From assembly GCA_964435775.1 (NCBI GenBank), contig CAYTAP010000160.1, positions 1 through 6,985 of the forward strand: a stretch of 6,985 bases of DNA. The letters run 5' to 3'. The notes below the pieces were generated by a model, which was given only the letters and a program-made list of their open reading frames with translations, had not been told where the DNA came from and searched no databases. Of this stretch, positions 1-6,052 are shown one piece after another; position 1 is the stretch's first letter; every line of letters begins with the position of its first letter. Source of the stretch: CAYTAP01 sp964435775 (GTDB taxonomy: Bacteria > Planctomycetota > Phycisphaerae > Tepidisphaerales > Tepidisphaeraceae). The translations under genes were made by a program, and so were the position numbers.

Positions 1-255
1 GTCCGCCTTGGTCTGCTGGAAGGTGATCGGCACGCTGCTGAGCTGATTGAACGTGACGGTCTTGCTCAACATGAGCTGACCGTTGCCTTCGCCCAGAACT
101 TCCAACTGGACATCAAAAGCCTCCGGCCAGGATGCCGTCCACCCCGAGCTTCCCAGAACCGTCGAGCCGGCGTATGCCGTGCCCACCAACGCCATGCAAC
201 CGGCCGCCGCTGCAATCGCACCCACTGAACGCACCATCCATGTTTTGCCAATCAT
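1..255 (-). CDS. Exported protein of unknown function, N-terminal part only
   Basis: An open frame of 85 codons runs leftward from an ATG at 255-253 to the window edge with no stop, so only the N-terminus is visible. The start is supported by GGAG (minus strand, 264-267) 8 nt upstream. The protein has a classical export signal: a basic start (MIGKTWMVRS), a hydrophobic Ala/Gly/Val stretch at about residues 11-25, and TAYA followed by GS, giving a likely signal peptidase I cut after residue 29. An AAGC at residues 17-20 loosely resembles a lipobox, so a lipoprotein is a less likely alternative. The mature part is rich in Ser, Thr, Gln and Val with alternating hydrophobic residues (for example VQLEVLG and SVPITFQQ), suggesting beta structure. 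I recognise no family. It is divergent from purU and could share a regulatory region with it. Being exported is well supported; function is unknown. Confidence 0.75.
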   Translation of the reverse strand, partial: MIGKTWMVRSVGAIAAAAGCMALVGTAYAGSTVLGSSGWTASWPEAFDVQLEVLGEGNGQLMLSKTVTFNQLSSVPITFQQTKAD

Positions 256-397
256 GAGCTGAACTCCAATCGAATAAACATCCCGAATGGGGGCGTTCCA
301 GCCTTCCATTCGACCATACAACAACAAGGGACCGACGAAAGCGGTTCCCACACGGCTGATAATCGTGCGTTTGAGGCCGAGTGGTGCAATTTTCTCG

Positions 398-414
398 GAT
401 GACGGACCGTCATC
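398..414. promoter_or_regulatory. 17-bp palindrome, candidate operator
   Basis: GATGACGG, one central A, then CCGTCATC form a perfect inverted repeat with 8-bp arms. It lies about midway between the two divergent start codons (143 nt from one, 120 nt from the other). This geometry suits a dimeric DNA-binding regulator acting on one or both promoters. There is no T-run beside it, so it does not look like an intrinsic terminator. No regulator gene is visible in the window, and the assignment as an operator is inference. Confidence 0.4.
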
Positions 415-500
415 GAATCGACGTCCGATAATACCGGCCAAGCCGCGCTATTCGACAGTTTGACGCGCAATCGTGATTTTCAACAACGCAAAGAATCCAG

Positions 501-506
501 TAGACT
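501..506 (+). promoter_or_regulatory. Weak candidate -10 box for purU
   Basis: TAGACT matches the sigma-70 -10 consensus at 4 of 6 positions and lies 27 nt before the purU start codon, which would give a short leader containing the AGGAG. The hexamer 17 nt upstream (TTTCAA, 478-483) is a poor -35. A better -35-like TTGACG lies at 460-465 but is too far away (35 nt). Low certainty. Confidence 0.2.
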
Positions 507-523
507 GGATGTTTCCTATTTTC

Positions 524-528
524 AGGAG
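524..528 (+). promoter_or_regulatory. Ribosome binding site that selects the TTG start of purU
   Basis: AGGAG ends 5 nt before the TTG at 534-536. The next in-frame ATG (549-551) would be 20 nt from it, too far for normal initiation. The site therefore favours TTG at 534 over ATG at 549. Confidence 0.6.
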
Positions 529-533
529 TTGCC

Positions 534-1451
534 TTGTCCGAATCAGTCATGGCGGTTGTCAGCGTGTTGGGCAAAGACCAGAAGGGCGTGGTTGCGCAGT
601 TCGCCACGTACATGGCCGAGCGCGGCATCAACATCGAAGACATCGAGCAGCGGGTTGTCCGCGGTTTTTTTGTCATGGACATGCTCGTGGATTTGAAGGA
701 TCTGTCCGGCGATCTGTCCGAGCTCATCCCCGGCCTGTTGCAATTGGGCAGGAAGATGGAGATGGAGGTGCGGGTTCATCTGCACAGCCAGCGGAAGCCC
801 AAAAAGATCGCGGTGCTCGTCAGCCGCGAGCCGCACTGCCTGGAGCAATTGATTGCCGATCAGCAGGCCGGGAAGCTCTATGGGCAGATCGTCGGGGTTT
901 ATTCCAACCACCCTGACCTGGAACCGCTGGCCGCCAAGGCGGGTTTGCCGTTCCATTGGAAGTCTTCGAACAACCCGGCCGATCATTTTGACTGGTTGCG
1001 CGAAACCCTGCAGGCGAGCGAAATCGACCTGGTCGTCCTCGCGCGTTACATGCGAATCCTGCCGGCGGACCTGGTCAAGCGCTTCGCCAACCGGATCATC
1101 AACATGCACCCATCCCTGCTGCCTTATTTCCCCGGCGCGTCGGCGTACAAACAGGTGTTTGAATCGGGGATGCGCGTTCATGGATGCACGGCGCATTTTG
1201 TGACCGAGCAGTTGGATGCCGGGCCGGTCATCATGCAGGATGTGTTTCACATCAACGTGGAGGAGGATTCATTGGACGATGTGAAAGCCAGGGGCTGGGA
1301 GCTTGAGGCGCGGACGTTGAGCAAGGCGGTGCAGCTTTTCCTGGACGAGGAGCTCGTGGTGCTCGACAACAAGGTCATTTTCAAGCCGGGAATCAGCCGG
1401 TTTATGAAGGCGAAGCATTCCGTCGAACACCAGAGCGCTCGCGGGGCGTGA
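534..1451 (+). CDS. purU: Formyltetrahydrofolate deformylase (PurU)
   Basis: The 305-residue product should hydrolyse 10-formyltetrahydrofolate to formate and tetrahydrofolate in the cytoplasm, balancing one-carbon pools and supplying formate for purine synthesis. An N-terminal ACT domain (about residues 7-80, with GKDQKGVVAQFA) is followed by a formyltransferase-fold domain (about 90-288). The ACT domain separates PurU from the glycinamide transformylase PurN. The catalytic triad of this fold is visible as N190, H192 and D228. LARYMRIL (169-176) and the MQDV segment are typical of PurU. The motif after the catalytic Asn is NMHPSLLP, whereas usual PurU has NIHHSFLP, so the second His is replaced by Pro as in PurN. 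The length is about 15-20 residues above usual, mostly a C-terminal tail after residue 288. The TTG start is chosen from the AGGAG. The waaP-like gene starts 10 nt downstream, so the two are probably co-transcribed. PurU is the best call; substrate preference is less certain. Confidence 0.88.
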   Translation: MSESVMAVVSVLGKDQKGVVAQFATYMAERGINIEDIEQRVVRGFFVMDMLVDLKDLSGDLSELIPGLLQLGRKMEMEVRVHLHSQRKPKKIAVLVSREPHCLEQLIADQQAGKLYGQIVGVYSNHPDLEPLAAKAGLPFHWKSSNNPADHFDWLRETLQASEIDLVVLARYMRILPADLVKRFANRIINMHPSLLPYFPGASAYKQVFESGMRVHGCTAHFVTEQLDAGPVIMQDVFHINVEEDSLDDVKARGWELEARTLSKAVQLFLDEELVVLDNKVIFKPGISRFMKAKHSVEHQSARGA

Positions 1452-1461
1452 ACGGTCGGCC

Positions 1462-2265
1462 ATGGCTCAATTGGGCAAAAGTGTCTTTCATGCGACGGCG
1501 GGGTATCAACCGGTCTTGCGCGAGGTGGGGCTTGATGCCGATGCGGTGTTCACCGATCCGCGGATCAAGCCCTGGCGGCAATTGCCCGAGCGCGACAACG
1601 CGACGCTCGATGCAGCGCTTCACGATGGGCGCAACATTCGATTGCACATCAAACGCCATCGCCCGTCGGGCAGCGCGGTGACGTCGGCGGAATTGGAAGC
1701 GCGGGGGATCAAGGCGCTCGAGGACGCCGGTTTGCCGACGGTTTCGCTGGTGGGGTGGGGGCAAGTGGAGGATGGCCGATCCTTTTTGATCACCGAAGAC
1801 CTGGCGGGGCATCAGGCGCTCGATCGCCTGCTGAAAGAGGGCCTGTCATTCGATCGCGTGCGCGATGCGACGGCGGCGCTGGCGGCGCGGCTGCATGGCG
1901 CGGGGCTGCATCATCGGGATTTGTACTTGTGTCATTATTTCGCCGAGCCGTCGGACCCGGCCGGGACATTGAAACTGATCGATGCGGCGCGGGTGCGGCG
2001 GTTGCCCGGCTGGCCGATGCGGACGCGGTGGATCGTGAAGGACCTGGCGCAGTTCTGGTACAGCACGGGGGAGCATGACATTGCCGATGAGGCGCGCGTG
2101 GCCTGGCTCCGTCATTACGCGATGGAGCGGGAGAGCCTTGGGATGCCGGTGCGGTCGGTATCGCGGCTGCAACGGCGCATCGAGCGCAAGGCGCGGTGGA
2201 TCGCGCGTCATGATGCGAAGTTGAACGCCGCGCAGCCGGATCGGAATGTATCCATCCCGCATTGA
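1462..2265 (+). CDS. waaP: LPS core heptose kinase, WaaP/InaA family
   Basis: This 267-residue protein belongs to the Kdo/WaaP lipopolysaccharide kinase family, which phosphorylates inner-core sugars of LPS with ATP at the cytoplasmic face of the inner membrane. The signature HHRDLYLCHYF lies at residues 150-160; H151-R152-D153 is the kinase HRD with D153 the likely catalytic base. IDAAR at 173-177 occupies the metal-binding DFG-like place (family form IDLHR). K64 in LHIKRH is the likely ATP-binding lysine, with E77 or E79 as its partner. FLITEDLAG (108-116) is the hinge region, and KDLAQFWYST plus a basic C-terminal helix (RIERKARWIARH) also match WaaP, whose usual length is about 265. No signal peptide or membrane segment is seen, as expected. 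The ATG has no clear Shine-Dalgarno and follows purU by 10 nt, suggesting translational coupling. Which sugar is phosphorylated cannot be read from sequence; the family match is firm. Confidence 0.88.
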   Translation: MAQLGKSVFHATAGYQPVLREVGLDADAVFTDPRIKPWRQLPERDNATLDAALHDGRNIRLHIKRHRPSGSAVTSAELEARGIKALEDAGLPTVSLVGWGQVEDGRSFLITEDLAGHQALDRLLKEGLSFDRVRDATAALAARLHGAGLHHRDLYLCHYFAEPSDPAGTLKLIDAARVRRLPGWPMRTRWIVKDLAQFWYSTGEHDIADEARVAWLRHYAMERESLGMPVRSVSRLQRRIERKARWIARHDAKLNAAQPDRNVSIPH

Positions 2266-2298
2266 AGCGTGGCGGTTCGATCGACAGACCTCTTCGAG

Positions 2299-2364
2299 GG
2301 TCCATGACACTTCCGGCGGCTTTTCTCCCTCCCCCGGTACCCCGGGGGAGGGTCGGGGAGGGGG
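2299..2364 (+). repeat. GC-rich hairpin repeat, left copy
   Basis: This copy begins with GGTCCATGAC (2299-2308), then CGGCGG (2314-2319), then a perfect 11-bp stem CCCTCCCCCGG / CCGGGGGAGGG (2327-2337 with 2342-2352, 4-nt loop), and ends with a G-rich tail. The same blocks in the same order recur in reverse orientation at 2505-2573. It follows the waaP-like stop by 33 nt. No T-run follows the stem, so an intrinsic terminator is unlikely, although such a stem could stabilise or attenuate the waaP transcript. Confidence 0.75.
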
Positions 2365-2504
2365 CCGTTATTTGACGAACGCGTCGCATGAGGCGCATCA
2401 TTTTTCCGATGTCTTTCAAGCGCGATCATGGTCCGCGGCTGATCGCCTTCGCGCCAAGCATGCGCAATAAGCAGGAAGAGATTGATCGAGAGCTGACCGA
2501 AAAA

Positions 2505-2573
2505 CCCCCTTCCTAACCCTCCCCCGGTGTACCGGGGGAGGGAATAGGAGAACCGCCGATTCCGTCATGGACC
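2505..2573 (-). repeat. GC-rich hairpin repeat, right copy, inverted
   Basis: Read on the minus strand this is a second copy of the 2299-2364 repeat. It has GGTCCATGAC (2564-2573), CGGCGG, the identical 11-bp stem (2517-2527 with 2532-2542, 4-nt loop) and a G-rich tail with small changes. The segments between the blocks have diverged and the copy is about 3 nt longer, so the two are related but not recent duplicates. Confidence 0.75.
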
Positions 2574-2639
2574 CCCCTTCGATGGGATTGACCCGCCCAT
2601 CTGTTGCCGTGGCGCGATCGTCGAATATCCTTGTTCACC

Positions 2640-3845
2640 GTGAAGATTCTCCTGGTCATCCTCCATGCCAACGCCGCACGCGGCGGGGCCGAGCGGTATA
2701 CGCTCGACCTGGCGGCGGCGCTCGTGGCGCGGGGGCATCGCGTGACCCTGGCGGCCGGTTCATTTGAAAATATCCCTGACGGGGTTGAGCGCATCGACCT
2801 GGGAATGTCGGGGGCGACGCGGGTCGGGCGGTATCGCCGGTTTCTGGGCGCGCTCGATGCGCATCTTGCCCAAGCGGATTACGACGTTGTTCATGCGATG
2901 CTGCCGGTGCGGCGATGCGATGTGTACCACCCGCACGCCGGGCTGGCGGCGGAGGCGATGGCGGCGGGGCATCTCAAATACGATCAACCGGCCGCCCGCA
3001 TGGTTGCGCGGTGGTCCAATCGACTCAATGCGCGGCGGCGCGCGTTTTGCAATGTCGAAAAGCAGCTCCTCAACGATCCGAATCCGCCGGTTGTCCTGTG
3101 TCTTTCCCAAGCGATGCAAGCCATCGTGCGGCGGCATTATGACCTGACGGCGGATCGATTGGTCACGCTCTTTAACGCGGTTGATTTGCGCCGCTATGAT
3201 CCGGCCGCCCGTCCGGATGCGCGATCGCACATGCGCCGGAAACTTGGCGCATCACACGATCAGCCTGTGGCGCTGATGATCGCACAGGATTTTTCCCGCA
3301 AGGGGTTGCCCGAAGCGCTCGAAGCATTGGCGCGGCTGCCGCGCGGGCAGGGCGAGTCATCAGGGCCTTCGCCTCGCCTTGTGGTGGTGGGTCGGGGGGA
3401 TGTCGCGCCCCATCAGCGCAAGGCGCGTGAATTGGGCATCGAGGCGCTCGTGACGTTTGCCGGTCCGACGGCCGACCCGTATTCATTTTACGCTTCCGCC
3501 GATCTGTTCGTGCTTCCCACCCATCACGATCCATGCAGCCTGGTGGTGCTCGAGGCGCTGGCGATGGGCGTGCCGGTCATCACGACCCGGCAGAATGGCG
3601 CCGCGGAAATCATGACGCAAGGCCAGGAAGGGTTCATCCTCGATTCGCCTGCGGATCGCGTCGGATTGATTGAGGCATGGAAAGCACTGTGTGATCCAAC
3701 CACGCGAGCCCGCATGTCGAAGGCGGCGATGGCGCTTCGCCCGAAGCTTGCGTATGAACGGCATCTGGACGCGCTGCTCTCGGTCTATGAGAGCATTATT
3801 TCCGCACGTACCCCTTCGCTTCCACCCGTCGGACGAGACCTTTGA
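2640..3845 (+). CDS. waaG: GT4-family glycosyltransferase, WaaG-like (LPS core)
   Basis: A 401-residue, GT-B fold, retaining glycosyltransferase. It probably transfers a hexose from a nucleotide sugar to the LPS inner core on the cytoplasmic side of the inner membrane. The N-terminal acceptor domain opens with KILLVILHANAARGG, where the Gly pair (15-16) precedes AERYTLDLAAAL. The donor domain has DFSRKG (217-222), which matches WaaG's DFGRKG. It also has DPCSLVVLE (297-305), an EX7E motif with Asp in the first place, and NGAAEIM (319-325). The region FCNVEKQLL to LFNAVDLRRYD (137-187) follows the WaaG pattern closely. The GTG at 2640 is chosen because the next residues, KILLV, form the usual first strand. 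An in-frame TTG at 2604 would add 12 atypical residues and neither start has a good Shine-Dalgarno. The 3' end overlaps dprA by 50 nt. The family is firm; donor and acceptor are inferred from WaaG resemblance and the neighbouring heptose genes. Confidence 0.8.
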   Translation: MKILLVILHANAARGGAERYTLDLAAALVARGHRVTLAAGSFENIPDGVERIDLGMSGATRVGRYRRFLGALDAHLAQADYDVVHAMLPVRRCDVYHPHAGLAAEAMAAGHLKYDQPAARMVARWSNRLNARRRAFCNVEKQLLNDPNPPVVLCLSQAMQAIVRRHYDLTADRLVTLFNAVDLRRYDPAARPDARSHMRRKLGASHDQPVALMIAQDFSRKGLPEALEALARLPRGQGESSGPSPRLVVVGRGDVAPHQRKARELGIEALVTFAGPTADPYSFYASADLFVLPTHHDPCSLVVLEALAMGVPVITTRQNGAAEIMTQGQEGFILDSPADRVGLIEAWKALCDPTTRARMSKAAMALRPKLAYERHLDALLSVYESIISARTPSLPPVGRDL

Positions 3846-4953
3846 GGCTCAGGAACATCAGCTCCTGCAGGACTACCTCCGCCGCCAGCCCGGTGCGGTC
3901 GATCAGCGTCTCGACGGCGATCTCCTCGCCGTCCATCTGGGACAGCAGCTCCTGTTGACGCGCCGTCAGCGTCGGCGGGATTGCGTGATGTTCCGATGGA
4001 TCGGCCTGGGATGCTTTGTCATTGTTGTCAGCGGATTGGGATGAAGAAGGCATCGCATCGAGCGCGCCCTGGGGAAGCGGTCCAAGCCCGTCGAGAATGT
4101 CTTCGAGGTTTGTCACCAGAGCCGCGCCGTCGCGGATGAGTAGATGCGGCCCGGCCGACAGGGCGTTGTCCACCCGGCCGGGAAGCGCGAATACGGGGCG
4201 GTTGTGATCGTCGGCCGCCTGGCGCGCGGTGATCAAAGCGCCCGAGCGCACATCCGCCTCGATGACCAAAACGCCGCGCGACATCCCCGAGACAATTCGA
4301 TTGCGCCGGGGAAAGTTTTCGCGGTTGGGCGGCGTGCCGAATGGCATTTCCGTAATCACCGCGCCGCGCGTGGCGATTTGATCGAACAGCGCCTTGTTTT
4401 CCGGTGGGTAGATTACATCCATCCCGCATCCGAGCACCGCGATGGTTCGACCGAGCTGCGGCATCATCGCCCCGCGATGGGCGGCCGAATCCGTGCCCCG
4501 CGCGCCGCCGGAGATCACGGTCACGCCGGCGCCCGCGAGCAGCGCGCCGAATCGCTCGGCTTGTTCCCGGCCATAGAATGAGCACTTGCGACTGCCCACA
4601 ACCGCGACCGCATTCAAATCCCGCGGCTCAATCGTCCCTTTGACATACAACACCACCGGCGGATCGGGAATCTCGCGGAGCAGCGCGGGGTATTCCTCAT
4701 CCCCCAGGCAAATGAGGCGCACCCCCAGCGCCTTGGCCGATTCGATTTCACCCTCCACTTTGCCGGCCGCTTCACGCAAGGCGCTGCGAATCTGCAACGC
4801 CTTCACCGTGCCGATTCCTTCAATGTTTCCCAACATGGCCGCCGACGCCGCGCACGCCGATTCGGCATCGCCGGCGGCGGCGATCAGTCGCCCGATCAGG
4901 ATCGGCCCGATGCCGTTCGTGAGCGTCAGTTGCAGGTGGGATCGAAGTGCCAC
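3796..4953 (-). CDS. dprA: DNA processing protein DprA (Smf)
   Basis: The 385-residue product is DprA, a cytoplasmic single-strand DNA-binding protein that loads RecA on incoming DNA during natural transformation; it is also kept in many species not known to be competent. An N-terminal helix-hairpin-helix-like region (about 10-60) precedes the Rossmann-like SMF domain. The SMF domain shows VGSRKCSFYG (119-128), SGGARGTDSAAH (148-159), FPRRNRIVSGMS (214-225), SGALITARQA (237-246) and SAGPHLLIRDGAALV (266-280). A polar Ser/Asp/Asn linker (about 300-325) leads to a C-terminal winged helix (about 328-385). Length and domain order are normal. The start is GTG at 4953; no in-frame ATG lies nearby and no clear Shine-Dalgarno is seen, so it may depend on translation or transcription from hldD 61 nt upstream. 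Its last 50 nt are antisense to the end of the waaG-like gene. Certain as DprA. Confidence 0.95.
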   Translation of the reverse strand: MALRSHLQLTLTNGIGPILIGRLIAAAGDAESACAASAAMLGNIEGIGTVKALQIRSALREAAGKVEGEIESAKALGVRLICLGDEEYPALLREIPDPPVVLYVKGTIEPRDLNAVAVVGSRKCSFYGREQAERFGALLAGAGVTVISGGARGTDSAAHRGAMMPQLGRTIAVLGCGMDVIYPPENKALFDQIATRGAVITEMPFGTPPNRENFPRRNRIVSGMSRGVLVIEADVRSGALITARQAADDHNRPVFALPGRVDNALSAGPHLLIRDGAALVTNLEDILDGLGPLPQGALDAMPSSSQSADNNDKASQADPSEHHAIPPTLTARQQELLSQMDGEEIAVETLIDRTGLAAEVVLQELMFLSLKGLVRRVEAKGYVRK

Positions 4954-5014
4954 GATGCAAAAGTTTATCGAGCCGGGGGGAGGCGGTGGTAAAAATACCC
5001 CCGTCCGCGAGAGC

Positions 5015-5956
5015 CTACATGCCCAAGTGCCCGGAGGCGTGATAGGCGTCGATGCCCCGTTGCAGATTGAATTGGGGATGATAGCCGAGGTTGGCGGCGG
5101 ATTGGGTCAGGTCGGTTTCGGTCCAATCCTGGGTGAACGAATAAGGATTCTGGAAGTAATCCGGCGTCAGGTTCGTTTTGAGCACGCGGTTGAGTTCCGC
5201 AACCACCTGGTTGAAGGTCCATGAAGCGCCGGCGCCGACGTTGTACGCGCCGCTGGTTTTGGCATTCATGGCGTTGAGATTGGCCTGCACGACATCGTCG
5301 ATGTAAACGAAGTCGCGGCGCTGATCGCCGGGAGTGAAGATGCGCGGGCGCTTGCCCTGTCGCATCTGGCTGGCAAGCTGGTGGATCATCGACGCCAACT
5401 TTCCTTTGTGCGCTTCGCCGGGTCCGTACACGTTGGAATAGCGCAGACCGACAATTGGGTAAGCGAGCTTTTCCGCGTATCGTCCGGCCAATCGCTCCAT
5501 GCACAGCTTGCTGAAGGCGTAGATGTTGAGCGGATCGGGCTTGGCGGATTCGCGTTGGGGCGCGGGGGTTCGGCCGTAAATGCTGCAACTGCTCGCGTAG
5601 ATGATGCGCGCCCGCGTTTCGACCGCGTGATCGAGCAGGCGGCGAAACGTCTCGACATTGTTGCGCATCATCCGGTGTTGCCCGGCCGGTCCGGACAGAT
5701 CGGCGCCGTCGGTCCCCACGACGCCGGTGAGGCTCGCTTCATGAAAGATCGCGGCGAAGGGTCCGAGCGCCGCCAGTGAAGCGGTGTCCTCCGGGTCTTT
5801 GAGGGTCAACACATCGCCGGGGAAATCAATCAGGTTGGAAAAATTGGAGGAGAGAAAGGCGTCGGCGGCCACCACATCATGCCCGAGCGCGGCAAGACGT
5901 TTTGCCAGTTGTGAACCAATGAATCCCGCCGCGCCGGTAACCAGTATTCGCATCAT
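5015..5956 (-). CDS. hldD: ADP-L-glycero-D-manno-heptose 6-epimerase (HldD/RfaD)
   Basis: This 313-residue extended short-chain dehydrogenase should convert ADP-D-glycero-manno-heptose to the L-glycero form, the last step of heptose donor synthesis for the LPS inner core, in the cytoplasm with bound NADP or NAD. The nucleotide-binding motif TGAAGFIG is at residues 7-14 and D32 ends the second strand. YASSCSIYG (120-128) and YAFSK (146-150) hold the catalytic Ser, Tyr146 and Lys150. HldD is distinguished from other sugar epimerases by NVYGPGEAHKGKLAS (175-189), whose HK lysine (K184) corresponds to the second catalytic base of HldD. RRDFVYIDD (213-221), YNVGAG and SFTQDWTETDLT with a Gly-Tyr shortly after also fit. 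Length matches the family (about 310). Two ATGs are adjacent; the first (5956) is used, with only a weak GAG about 8 nt upstream. dprA follows after 61 nt on the same strand. A related NAD-dependent sugar epimerase is the alternative. Confidence 0.82.
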   Translation of the reverse strand: MMRILVTGAAGFIGSQLAKRLAALGHDVVAADAFLSSNFSNLIDFPGDVLTLKDPEDTASLAALGPFAAIFHEASLTGVVGTDGADLSGPAGQHRMMRNNVETFRRLLDHAVETRARIIYASSCSIYGRTPAPQRESAKPDPLNIYAFSKLCMERLAGRYAEKLAYPIVGLRYSNVYGPGEAHKGKLASMIHQLASQMRQGKRPRIFTPGDQRRDFVYIDDVVQANLNAMNAKTSGAYNVGAGASWTFNQVVAELNRVLKTNLTPDYFQNPYSFTQDWTETDLTQSAANLGYHPQFNLQRGIDAYHASGHLGM

Positions 5957-6052
5957 GAGGGGACTCTACCTTTTCAGCATGTCGGCGGAAAGTCCCTAAA
6001 AGGCTCCGTGTCGTGACGTGCCGCCGGGGCGAATCTCGCGTACGCTTGAGGC
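5957..6052. promoter_or_regulatory. Divergent promoter region of hldD and the RNA methyltransferase gene
   Basis: These 96 bp separate two genes read in opposite directions, so both promoters should lie here or inside the gene starts. I find no strong -35/-10 pair. A TAGAGT on the minus strand (5963-5968) is a weak -10 candidate for hldD but lies very close to the start codon. A 6-bp inverted repeat, GGGACT (5960-5965) with AGTCCC (5991-5996), spans the hldD side and could be incidental. Confidence 0.35.

Larger units (their letters stand above)
256..533. other. Divergent intergenic region between the exported-protein gene and purU
   Basis: This 278-bp stretch separates two genes transcribed away from each other and must hold both promoters. 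It contains a 17-bp palindrome (398-414), a weak -10-like TAGACT (501-506) and the purU ribosome binding site (524-528). Short open frames cross it, but none has a recognisable product or a good ribosome binding site. It is visibly more AT-rich than the flanking genes near 470-530. I see no tRNA or recognisable riboswitch. Confidence 0.6.
2299..2573. mobile_element. MITE- or BIME-like composite of two inverted repeats
   Basis: The two repeat copies face each other around a 140-bp spacer (2365-2504), with the shared block GGTCCATGAC forming the outer ends. The whole is about 275 bp, has no credible gene, and fills most of the 374-bp gap between the waaP-like and waaG-like genes. CTTCGA occurs just outside both ends in the same direction (2292-2297 and 2577-2582) and could be a target duplication, but this is weak because TCGA is self-complementary. 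Terminal inverted repeats without a transposase suit a MITE; a pair of inverted REP-like hairpins suits a BIME. Mobility is inferred. Confidence 0.45.

Noticed and set aside
543..1250. 235-codon open frame on the minus strand opposite purU
   Set aside because: It lies wholly antisense to a well-supported gene, has no recognisable domain and a His/Gln/Arg-rich composition typical of a shadow frame in GC-rich DNA.
2327..2352. Strong GC stem after the waaP-like gene as an intrinsic terminator
   Set aside because: No U-tract follows on either strand and a near-identical stem recurs inverted at 2517-2542, so a repeat element explains it better.
1790..2419. 209-codon minus-strand frame across the waaP-like gene and the left repeat
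   Set aside because: Its Ala/Pro/Arg/Ser low-complexity product is the complement of waaP-like codons and repeat DNA, with no family likeness.
2246..2470. Short frames reading through the hairpin repeats (also 2208-2429 and 2513-2794 on the minus strand)
   Set aside because: The translations consist largely of the repeat itself (Pro/Gly/Ser-rich) with no ribosome binding site; they are not credible genes.
2299..2573. CRISPR array
   Set aside because: Only two copies, in inverted rather than direct orientation, with one 140-bp spacer and no cas genes.
4954..5014. Terminator between hldD and dprA
   Set aside because: On the minus strand only a 4-bp GGTA/TACC stem with a T-rich loop is present, with no following T-run. 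This is too weak to call, and co-transcription remains plausible.
4965..5588. 207-codon minus-strand frame inside hldD
   Set aside because: It is an out-of-frame reading of hldD; hldD is supported by its full set of motifs and this frame has none.
5968..5982. Minimal upstream frame Met-Leu-Lys-Arg-stop before hldD on the minus strand
   Set aside because: Four codons with no ribosome binding site of their own; expected by chance.
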